Assembly (NCBI GenBank): GCA_035578175.1
Contig: JAQMRL010000021.1
Span: 2,428,323 to 2,492,322, forward strand
Length of the DNA stretch: 64,000 bases
Reading direction: 5' to 3'
Source of the DNA: Catonia carolina
Lineage: Eukaryota > Arthropoda > Insecta > Hemiptera > Achilidae
Part shown: piece by piece, positions 55,305 to 63,412 of the stretch
How the letters are laid out: each line of letters starts with the position of its first letter
How positions within the stretch are numbered: position 1 is the first letter of the stretch
Notes under the pieces: model-generated
Database searches by the model: none
The model's input: the letters and a program-made list of their open reading frames with translations, nothing else
What the model was told of the DNA's origin: nothing
Position numbers and translations under genes: made by a program

Positions 55305-56243
55305 CGAGGTGTGATCAAAAAGTAAGGTGACTTTTCATTTTTATAAAAAAATATTCATTTATTCTTCCAAAATTATGTTATCCCCTTCAAAATAATCCCC
55401 CCCCTGATACAATGCACTTGTGCCAGCGCTTTTTCTAGTCGTCAAAACATTTCTGAAATCCACTTTTGGGTATTGCCTTGAGCTCCTACAGCGATGCAGC
55501 CTTAATCTCCAAAGAAGAGCCTGGGCTCTTCCACTGGGATGATTGGGTTTTGGTTTCGATGTCATAACCATAGACCCATGTTTCGTCACCATTTATAACC
55601 CTTTTGAGCAGATCAGGATCATCATTGACGTTGTTCAACATGTCTTGGGCGATGTTCATGCGACGCTGCTTCTAATCAAAATTAAGCAGTTTTGAAACGA
55701 ATTTCGTTGACACACTTATCATACCCAAAACATCCGTTAAAATTGATTGGCATGAGCCAAACGATATGTTAAGATCATAAGCTATTTCTCTAATCGTGAT
55801 TCGACGATTTTTCAACACAATTTCTTTCACTTCCTGAACATTTTCGTCGGTTTTTGACATGCTGGGGCGTCCAGAGCGAGGTTCATCGTTAACATTTTCT
55901 CGGCCCTCTTGGAATAATTTTTACAATTTATAAACATTTTTTTGCTCAAAGTTGACTCACCATACGCTACTGTCAATCTTTCAAGAGTTTTTGTACACTT
56001 AAAACCATTTTTTACACAAAATTTAATACCAGCTCTCTGCTCCATTATTTTCAACAGCAAAAAATCGCCGAGCATGCAAACATGAGTCTAACCTTTATGC
56101 CTCTCACATAAAAACAACACGTGCTATGTAGTCAAAACTTTGAACATATGATCGAGACGAGTGTACCAACAAAACAAAATTTGAAATTAGTGTACAGAGC
56201 GCGCGAAATTCAAAAAGTCACCTTACTTTTTGATCACATCTAG
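55305..56243 (-). mobile_element. Mariner element, internally deleted (939 bp)
   Basis: Inverted ends GTGTGATCAAAAAGTAAGGT, flanked by TA (55303-55304, 56244-56245). The outermost bases differ slightly (CGAG versus CTAG). Confidence 0.9.
55359..56045 (-). pseudogene. Mariner transposase, frameshifted and deleted
   Basis: Start MEQRAGIKFCVKNGFKCTKT (ATG at 56045), then the first helix-turn-helix region in shifted frames. The second, MSKTDENVQEVKEIVLKNRR then TIREIAYDLNISFGSCQSIL, lies in one frame at 55672-55860. The first catalytic Asp is readable in GDETWVYGYD. Then IETKTQSSQWKSP follows in shifted frame, and a deletion joins EIKAAS to the C-terminal YPKVDFRNVL and GGDYFEGDNI. The second and third Asp are absent. 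Several frame breaks. Confidence 0.85.
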
Positions 56244-56500
56244 TATGTGGATGACAGCCTCAGTAAGCCAGAAATGAAAACGTTAAACCGTACTTGAAGC
56301 AGTAAATTATTGAGGGAAAAACAACTAAATGACTCTTTTAAAGAAAACATAATTTTTAATGTAATTAAAATATAATAAAATTAATAAATTAATTTATTAT
56401 TTCAGTATATAATACAATAATTAAATAATAAGCTTATAAATAAATCAACTGTAAATTAACGATAGATAAACGTGTTTCAAGAAATGCAGAGTAACATTAG

Positions 56501-56506
56501 TTTATT
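56501..56506 (-). promoter_or_regulatory. Poly(A) signal downstream of the putative host exon
   Basis: AATAAA on minus, about 39 nt after the TAA at 56545-56547. Another AATAAA overlaps the stop itself. This spacing fits a very short 3' UTR. Confidence 0.4.
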
Positions 56507-56544
56507 AGTATGTATCAAAATAAATCACAGAAATAAAAATGAAT

Positions 56545-56621
56545 TTATTGTGCTTGCACTGGTTTCTGAGCAGTTAATTGAGCTTGTGCTTGGATTTTAG
56601 AGTCCATAACGTCAATGACCG
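56545..56621 (-). CDS. Putative terminal coding exon of an unidentified host gene
   Basis: On minus, a polypyrimidine tract and acceptor (TGTTTTTTTTGTTTCAG) ends at 56622. The exon begins CG, then 24 codons reading VIDVMDSKIQAQAQLTAQ then KPVQAQ, and a TAA stop at 56545-56547. A poly(A) signal follows. The stretch belongs to none of the repeat families here. A Gln/Ala-rich tail is not diagnostic, so no protein family is assigned. Upstream exons would lie at higher coordinates, beyond the hAT and mariner insertions, and none was recognised in the window. Another frame (RSLTLWTLKSKHKLN) is also open but uses the stop less well. Chance cannot be excluded. Confidence 0.4.
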
Positions 56622-56712
56622 CTGAAACAAAAAAAACATATAATTTATTAAAGAATAAACAAACAAAATATCTGTTGATCTCGATCAAAAAACCATATTT
56701 GTTACTGATAAC

Positions 56713-57860
56713 TAGTGCTCGGATTTTGCATACTTTGCATATCTTTTTTTAAGTTCTAAAATAAGTTTATAATCCGTTTTGAGTGTTTTTGAATGATTTG
56801 CGACCAAAAAACCCCAATTTTATTATGAATATTTGTGCATATTTTGGACCCTTTTGCATATTTGTGGTATTTTTGCATATTTTAAGCATATTTTAGACAA
56901 ATTTCCAGAAAACTTGTAAAAAAACAAAAAGTAGGCCTATTTGTGAAGGCACCGAGCAGAATAAGGGCATTCAAGAATGCTTATCCTAACGTTCCTCTCC
57001 CACCTCAACCTATAATCGCAAGATGAGGTACTTGATATCTGCAGCCAATTACTTTGCTGAACACCATGAAAAAGTGAAGGAAATAATTGGAAGTTTTGAT
57101 GAATCAGAGAACCAAGCAATACCTCAAGCTAATGCTCCACTAACCAGGTCTTCAGTGGTTCAACAACTTGCTTATGTTCATTCCAATTTTGGATTCATTC
57201 CTGATTTAATTACAGCATTAGAATCAAAAGGAATGAACCTATGTGATTCAGTCAGCATCATTGATAGGTTAAAAGAAAAAAGTAAAGAATGGGGAGGACC
57301 TGTCGGCGAAAAGTTGAAGAACAAATTGGGCGCTGTGTTGAAGAGAAACCCAGAATGGAAGGCAGCTCAGGATGTTTCAAGAATTTTGAAGGGAGAGCTT
57401 GCACATGAAATGGAAATGCAAATGAGTGACCCCCTAGCAATTTCAGCTCTGAAATTCCTACCAATTTGTTTTATGTGATGTTGAACGCTCCTTTTCAGCA
57501 ATGAACAACGTCCTGTCTGACAAAAGATGGAGCTACAAAGTGGAAAATTTGGAAAAAACTTTGATTATTTTATGCAATTAATATAATTTATTTATTTAAA
57601 ACTTCAATTTTTTTAAATGTGATGATTATGGTTAAAGTGGTTAAATTATGATTAGATTAGCGTATTCATTATTTAAAGCATTTTAAAAATATAATGTATT
57701 TCAAAGTTAAATTAATTAAACAAAATTATTAAAAATAACTTGTTTTTATTTTTGCATTAATTTTTGCATTTTTCAACTTTTTTGGTGCATATTTTCTCTT
57801 TTTTTGGCATATTTGCATGCATATTTTGGGTCAAAAAAGTGCACATCGATCCGAGGACTA
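56713..57860 (+). mobile_element. hAT element with transposase C-terminus (1148 bp)
   Basis: A perfect 8-bp target duplication CTGATAAC lies at 56705-56712 and 57861-57868. The ends TAGTGCTCGGAT and ATCCGAGGACTA are inverted with one mismatch. Near both ends GCATATTT-type motifs are clustered (56722-56900 and 57750-57830), resembling hAT subterminal transposase-binding repeats. Most of the transposase gene is deleted. Confidence 0.92.
56941..57581 (+). pseudogene. hAT transposase, C-terminal part, frameshifted
   Basis: Reads KAPSRIRAFKNAYPNVPLPP, then, after a frameshift near 57025, LISAANYFAEHHEKVKEIIG and continues for about 150 residues in one frame (57023-57478). A second frameshift near 57470 leads into the hAT dimerisation signature CDVERSFSAMNNVLSDKRW and NLEKTLIILCN before TAA at 57579. 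The BED zinc finger and the catalytic acidic residues upstream are missing. Family-level assignment to hAT rests on this C-terminal motif, the 8-bp target duplication and the ends. Confidence 0.85.
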
Positions 57861-57913
57861 CTGATAACACACTATAAATTGACGATTGCGCTTATCATGT
57901 GGAGGACAGTAGA

Positions 57914-58772
57914 CGAGGGTCGTTTGAAAAGTTCGTACAAGTCAGATATAAGGCACTACTGGCGCATATCGAGCATATGTTTAGTTAGTAGCATCTGTTG
58001 GAAAAACACATGTGTAGTTTCAGCCAGATCAATCTATGTCTTTGTTTTTGACATTTGTTTTAATCGAGGAAGTCGAGTGATTTTCAAAAAATGGATGAAA
58101 AAGAATTTCGTGTAAAGTGTTGCAAGGACGGTTTGCAGCTGTTCCAGAAGAATTCGCAGGACTTTAAGCGTCGTTTTGTCACTGTGGAAAAAACATGGAT
58201 ACATCACTATACTCCTGAGACCAAAGAACAATCTAAACAATGGGTTATGAAGGGGGAATCTGTGCCAAAAAAGGCGAAGACAGTTCCTTCGGCCGGAAAG
58301 ATTATGGCGACTGTCTTTTGAGATTCACAAGGAATAATCTTCATCGATTATCTGGAAAAGGGTAAAACTATTACAGGTGCATATTATTCATCGTTATTGA
58401 ACCGTTTGAAAACCGAGCTACAAAAAAAACTCCCATGATTGGCCCTTAAAAAAGCCCTTTTCATCACGACAACGCACCAGCTCACGCCTCAGCAGTTGTG
58501 GTCGCAAAATGAATGGAAATAGGGTTCCAACTCATTTCACATCCTCCCTATTCTCCAGACTTAGCTCCCTCGGACTACTATTTGTTTCCCAATTTGAAGA
58601 AATGGCTAGCGGGAAAAAGATTTTATTCAAACGAGGAGGTGATTGCAGGAACGAATGGCTATTTTTCAGACTTGGACAAATCCTATTATTCGGAAGGGAT
58701 CAACAAACTAGAGCAGCGTTGGACGAAGTGTATAAGCCTAAAAGGAGACTATGTCGAAAAATAAAAAAGGTT
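57914..58772 (+). mobile_element. Mariner element, right end lost
   Basis: Left end CGAGGGTCGTTTGAAAAGTT. No inverted partner is found on the right, where the sequence passes into a HINE fragment after AAAATAAAAAAGGTTTAACC. The base before the end is GA instead of TA. Confidence 0.8.
58091..58763 (+). pseudogene. Mariner transposase remnant (DD34D-type motifs)
   Basis: MDEKEFRVKCCKDGLQLF is a mariner N-terminus. A deletion then removes most of the DNA-binding domain and joins to QDFKRRFVTVEKTWIHHYTP. There the usual V-D-E-T is V-E-K-T, so the first catalytic Asp is lost. A TGA replaces Trp in ATVF-stop-DSQG (58319). HHDNAPAHA (second Asp) and PYSPDLAPSDYYLF (third Asp) are present, then EQRWTKCISLKGDYVEK and a stop. 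Two more in-frame stops lie near 58436 and 58509. Inactive. Confidence 0.88.
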
Positions 58773-58782
58773 TAACCCAAAC

Positions 58783-58997
58783 AATTAAGTTTGTTTAGCG
58801 TGAAAGAGTGATTTTCTGTATTTTTATGCCAAACTGAGGTTGATTTTCATTTTGCGTCTTTCATATATGATTAAAATTAGGTTATGTTTATTGAGATTAG
58901 TTTTTTGGTTATTTCTAATGTTTTATTACTATTGTTAGGTTTATTGTTAATTATTTGCATTGGCAAGAGAAAGTCGTGTGAGTGTTTCACACCAGAT
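58783..58997 (+). mobile_element. HINE 3' fragment
   Basis: From GTTTAGCGTGAAAGAGTG to a perfect 3' 13-mer, hairpin and CAGAT. It is the first HINE of a HINE-plus-flank pair. Confidence 0.88.
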
Positions 58998-59506
58998 TTT
59001 TTAAAATATTCACCAGTAAAATTTAAGCATTTATCTTTTACTGTCTTTTGGGCAACGATCAGAAATGGTACTACCAAACGCTTTTTCTCTACTTCGCAGA
59101 CGCGGCGGCTGTAATCGATCAACCCATTTACTCGTTTCCAAGGGTGGCGCCAACACCACCACAAAATCCACCTCCACATGTGCATTTTGGAGAAGTGGTA
59201 CACATTGAACCTGTTGATATTCGAGGTTCTGGAGAGATGGCTAAAGCTATAAACCAGGACTCCAGTATCATCTTGTTCAATGTGTACCACTTTCCCAAAG
59301 TGCACATGTGGTGGAGGAGTTTATGGTGGTGTTTGTGCCACCCTTTGAAACGAGTAAATGGGGTGAGTGATTACAGCTGCAGCTGCGAGTTAGAGAAAAA
59401 CTTTTAGAAGTACTGTTTCTGATCGTTGCCAAAAAGACAGTAAGAAAATATTCGTTTATTATCACTAAGCAACGGACTTTTACAATGTTGCTGTGGCAAC
59501 TACGAG
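58998..59506 (+). repeat. HINE-flanking direct repeat, copy 1, with a fold-back
   Basis: TTTTAAAATATTCACCAGTA through GGACTTTTACAATGTTGC and TGGCAACTAC. The whole 500 bp recurs at 60474-60978, directly after the next HINE. The following 33 bp (GAGGGTCATTTGTAAAATAA) resembles a mariner end. Confidence 0.92.
59039..59443. repeat. ~400-bp imperfect fold-back, copy 1
   Basis: TACTGTCTTTTGGGCAACGA at the left is matched by TCGTTGCCAAAAAGACAGTA at the right. Arms of about 190 bp remain alignable inward through CATGTGCATTTTGGAG / CCCAAAGTGCACATGTG to a centre near 59245. Arm identity is roughly 75-80 percent by eye. Both strands have open frames of 119-142 codons because of the symmetry, with no recognisable domain. 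Confidence 0.88.
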
Positions 59507-59539
59507 GGTCATTTGTAAAATAAGGTTCCCATGATTTTT

Positions 59540-59671
59540 ACTTTCTCTTGCCTATATGAATATATAGGAAGGAAAGTATTGTTGTCATGTCGATTTTTCG
59601 AAATCGAGTTTTCACCGGATCTACACGTTTTCAGACCCCCTCAACCCAACAAAACATGTTTTTAGCGATTG

Positions 59672-59702
<31 letters not shown>

Positions 59703-60473
59703 AACAGGATATCTCAAGAACGGAACATCGTATGAACTTGAAACTTAAGTTACATACCACTACCGGACCCGACACGAACATTTTCATCAAAATCGATCAA
59801 CCGGAAGTAGTAGTTTATTCGTGTAATTTTTCACGTTTTTGCGATTTTCTCAAAAACTGGTCTTAAGATTTTTATAAAAATCGCCTGGTTTACTCAATTT
59901 TTTATTCTCTACAAGATTGGGTAGGCGCCATGTTTGCTGAAATTCTCGGTGAGGGTGTTTTCACGTAAAAAAATTGTTTTTTTAAGATTACGGCTTTAAC
60001 ATGAATTTTAGCGCAAAAATGTATACAATAAAAGTTGTAGAGAATTTAAAATCCTACAACTTTTATTTCCAACATTTTTTAAAATAATGCTTAGTTTAGC
60101 AGTAATTAGCAATTTTCTGTTTTTTTCTTATGAAAACGTGTGAAAAATCGATTTTTTTAAGATGTGACCTTAGAATAAATTTTACAGCAAAAGTGTATAT
60201 AACAAATTTTGTAGGAAATAAAAAGATTTAAAACTTTTATTTAAAGCATTTTTCTCTACAGAGCCTATTTTAGCTTGAAAAAGTAATTTTCCGTATTTTC
60301 AAGGCAAACTGAGGTTGATTTTCATTTTGCGCCTTTCACTCATGATTAAAATAAGGTTATGTTTTTTTGAGGTTAGTTTTTGTTTATTTGTAATGTTTTA
60401 TTACTAATGATAGGATACATAGGTTATTATTTACATTGGAAAGAGAAAGTTGTGTGAGTGTTTCACACCAGAT
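59540..60473 (+). mobile_element. HINE copy, full length
   Basis: Perfect 5' 13-mer at 59540-59552, GT tract 59675-59701, 3' GGAAAGAGAAAGT (one mismatch), hairpin at 60452-60468, CAGAT at 60469-60473. Confidence 0.93.
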
Positions 60474-60978
60474 TTTTTAAAATATTCACCAGTAAAATTT
60501 AAGCATTTGTCTTTTACTGTCTTTTGGGCAACGATCAGAAACGGTACTACCAAACGTTTTTCTCTACTTCGCAGATGCAGCTGTAAAATCGATCAACCCA
60601 TTTACTCGTTTCCAAGGGTGGCACCAACACCACCACAAAATCCACCTCCACAAGTGCATTTTGGAGAAGTGGTACACATTGAACCAGTTGATATTCGAGG
60701 TTCTGGAGAGATGGCTAAAGCTAGAAACCAGCACTCCAATATCATCTTGTTCAATGTGTACCACTTTCCCAAAGTGCACATGTGGTGGAGGAGTTTATGG
60801 TGGTGTTTGTGCCGCCCTTTGAAACGAGTAAATGGGGGTGAACGATTACAGCTGCAGCTGCGAGTTAGAGAAAAACTTTTACAAGTACCATATCTGATCG
60901 TTGCCAAAAAGACAGTAAGAAAAAATTCGTTTATTATCACTAAGCAACGGACTTTTACAATGTTGCTATGGCAACTAC
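60474..60978 (+). repeat. HINE-flanking direct repeat, copy 2, with a fold-back
   Basis: Near-identical to 58998-59506, ending GGCAACTAC. After this the two copies diverge into different sequence. Confidence 0.92.
60514..60917. repeat. ~400-bp imperfect fold-back, copy 2
   Basis: Same ends and centre as 59039-59443. Differences between copies (for example GGCGCCAACACC versus GGCACCAACACC) are scattered. Confidence 0.88.
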
Positions 60979-61173
60979 TAGTTATATAAAAAAAATCTGG
61001 TGTGAAACACTCACACAACTTTCTCTTGCCAATACAAATAATGACCAATATAACCTAACATTGGTAAAAAACATTAGAAATAAACAAAAAACTAACCTCA
61101 ATAAACATAACCTAATTTTAATCATGAGTGTCACCGGATGGTGATGTTAAGTGGCTAACCTTATAATTTTGGT

Positions 61174-61307
61174 GGCCCTGAAAAGGGCCGTTTATGTGTG
61201 TGTGTCCGCCGAGGCGGACAGAGGTGTTTGATGGCCCTGAGAAGGGCCGGTTAAAACCTTATTAAATTTGTCCTGAGAAGGACCATTAAGCTGGTCTCGA
61301 AGGAGAC
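61174..61307 (-). promoter_or_regulatory. Cluster of five short hairpins, three of histone 3'-end type
   Basis: On minus: GGCCCTTTTCAGGGCC (61174-61189), GGCCCTTCTCAGGGCC (61233-61248) and GGTCCTTCTCAGGACA (61269-61284). The first two have the 6-bp stem, 4-nt loop layout of metazoan histone mRNA 3' stem-loops, the first with a TTTC loop followed by ACCA. Two further hairpins lie at 61204-61219 (GTCCGCC stem) and 61294-61307 (GTCTC stem, loop CTTC on minus). No AATAAA was seen on this strand within the insertion. Confidence 0.6.
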
Positions 61308-61678
61308 TGGCGTAGGCAGCGCGTGGCTGCGACGAGAAGCTGGGCGACACGGCGTGTCGTCGTCCAGCGGAGACGTCATCTTCTTCCCTTGCGGTAGTGC
61401 GTCGATGGCTGCTTCGTCAGGTCCGGTGGACGTAAGGCTCGGTCGAGGAACTGCTGTGGGCATTGCTCGTGTCAGCGGGCGATGACGGTCCGGTCGATGG
61501 CTTACGGTGACGGGTCGGTGAGCGGAAGCATCATCTTCTCTCTTGCGGGGTCATCAATTATTCTTCGCTGGAATCCGGCAGCCGTGTGCCGTGGTGGACG
61601 TCTCGTCTGCTGTCTGGTTCGAAGTGAAGCTCTCGGAGTTATGACTGGAATTGAATCAACTTGGCTCAGTGCAGCGCT

Positions 61679-61687
61679 CTTTATATA
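61679..61687 (-). promoter_or_regulatory. TATA box of the LTR-like insertion
   Basis: TATATAAAG on minus. The expected start would be near 61650. This fits a U3/R boundary. Confidence 0.55.
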
Positions 61688-62258
61688 GCTGCCGGGAGCG
61701 CTGTGGCAGAGAGCGGCTACTGGCTTGGCCTTGATGACAAAGGCCTTTGCGGTGTGCAGCCGAAAGCTTTGTCGCTATGCTGTCAAAGGCTGGGTGAACT
61801 ATTGAAGCCGGCAATACAGTAAATGATTAATTAGAAGGGGTGGCGGTGACAAGTGAAAGATGCAAAATGAAAATCAACTTCAGCTTTGCTTAAAAATACG
61901 GAAAATCTTTCATTCACGCTAAACTACTAGGTTGTATAGAGAAAAATGCTTTAAATAAAAGTTGTAGATCTTTTTATTTTCTTATAAATTTCATTATATA
62001 CACTTTTGTCGTTAAATGCATACTAAGGCCGAAATCTTAAAAAAAAAAATTTGTTTTATTCTGGGATATTTAAAAAAATTTTATATAAATTTTAATATTT
62101 ACATTTTAAAAATTTTAATTTTGATTTTACATATTAAATTTTGTGAATTAAATATTTTTTATTATGAAATAAAATTATTGTATTGTTTTATTTTACACAT
62201 AAAAATAATTTTTAATTATTTAATAACTTATAAGTATAAATTTTTCTAATAATTAAAA

Positions 62259-63175
62259 ATCTGGTGGGAAACACACAACTTTCTCTTGCCAATGCAAATA
62301 ATTTACAATATAATTTAACATTAGTAATAAAATATTATAAATAAACAAAAAACTAACCTCAATAAACATAACCTTATTTTAATCATGAGTGAAACACTCA
62401 AAATGAAAATCAACGTCAGTCTGGCTTAAAAATACGGAAAATCACTATTTCACGCTAAACTAGGCTCTGTAGAGAAAAATACGTTAAATAAAAGTTGTAG
62501 ATCTTTAAATTTCCTATAAATTCGGTTATATACACTTTTGTCGTAAAATGCATACTAAGGCCAAAATCTTAAAAAAATCGATTTTTCACACGCTTTCGTG
62601 AGAAAAAATCAGAAAATCGCTAATTACCGCTAAACTAAGCGTTTTACAAAAAAATGTTTGAAACAGAAGTTGTAGGTTTTTAAATTCTCTACAACTTTTA
62701 TTATATAAGTTTTTGCGCTAAAATTTATATTAAAGCCGTAATCTTAAAAAAACAACGTTTTTACGTGAAAACAGCCTCACCGAGAATTTCAGCAAACATG
62801 GCGCCAACCCTATCTTGTAGAGAATAAAAAATTGAGTAAAATAGGCGATTTTAAAAAAAATCGTAGGACCAGTTTTTGAGAAAATCGCAAAAAACTGAAA
62901 AATTATACGAATAAACTACTACTTCTGGTTGACCGATTTTGATGAAAATGTTCGTGTCGCGTCCGGTAGTGGTATGTAACTTAAGTTTCAAGTTTCAAGT
63001 TCGTACGACGTTCCGTTCTTGAGATATTCTGTTCACACACAGACCAATCGCTAAAAACATGTTTTTTGGGTTCAGGGGGTCTGAAAACGTATAGATCCGG
63101 TGAAAACTCGATTTCTTAAAATCGACATGAAAACAATACTTTCCTTCCTATATATTCATATAGGCAAGAGAAAGT
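62259..63175 (-). mobile_element. HINE copy, full length, almost no microsatellite
   Basis: 3' end ATCTGGTGGGAAACACAC, complete body, CA tract only CACACACAG, 5' end GGCAAGAGAAAGT. The 210 bp to its left is extremely AT-rich. Confidence 0.92.
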
Positions 63176-63412
63176 AAAAAGTTAATTTCAAATATAAATT
63201 TCGTAGAAACAAACTAACGCGTATAATACCGTACTATATTGAGCCGGTGAGTAGATGAGCAAATAAGTAAGATTTTTTCCGTGGCCTGATGCCGCCTTAA
63301 GGCGGCATGGTATATTTTCACTGTAATGGGGAGTCGGCGCAGCGAAGCACCCGTGATTCTAGCCGCCGTGCTGAACATGTTAACCCGGTTCACACTGTTG
63401 ATCTAATATTAG
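63176..63412. other. Spacer with a perfect 20-bp palindrome
   Basis: ATGCCGCCTTAAGGCGGCAT at 63289-63308 is a perfect palindrome in a locally GC-richer stretch (GGAGTCGGCGCAGCGAAGCA). It lies just upstream of the RTE fragment. Function not recognised. Confidence 0.6.

Larger units (their letters stand above)
61129..61851 (-). mobile_element. Solo-LTR-like, GC-rich insertion (723 bp)
   Basis: The ends are TGTCACCG and CGGTGACA, a TG...CA inverted pair typical of LTRs. AGTG lies on both sides (61127-61130, overlapping the first TG, and 61852-61855). It is markedly richer in G+C than the rest of the window. On minus it has a TATA box at 61679-61687, about 170 bp from its upstream end, and a cluster of hairpins near its downstream end. 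The only open frame (61251-61463, minus; MPTAVPRPSLTSTGPDEAA at its start) matches no known domain. No internal retroelement sequence is present, so a recombined solo LTR is the preferred reading. A non-autonomous DNA element or a processed non-coding transcription unit is an alternative. Confidence 0.6.
60995..62046 (-). mobile_element. HINE copy, 3' half, split by an LTR-like insertion
   Basis: 3' end ATCTGGTGTGAAACACTCAC at 60995. Body to AATCATGAGTG, interruption at 61129-61851, then body resumes (AGTGAAAGATGCAAAATG) and stops in the second module (GGCCGAAATCTTAAAAAA). Confidence 0.9.

Noticed and set aside
59048..59407. 119-codon open frame in the fold-back, and its partners at 58877-59305, 60450-60989 and 60602-61048
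   Set aside because: Frames are open on both strands because the sequence is an inverted repeat, and no domain is recognisable.
62016..62249. 77-codon plus-strand frame
   Set aside because: Composed almost only of A and T codons in low-complexity sequence.
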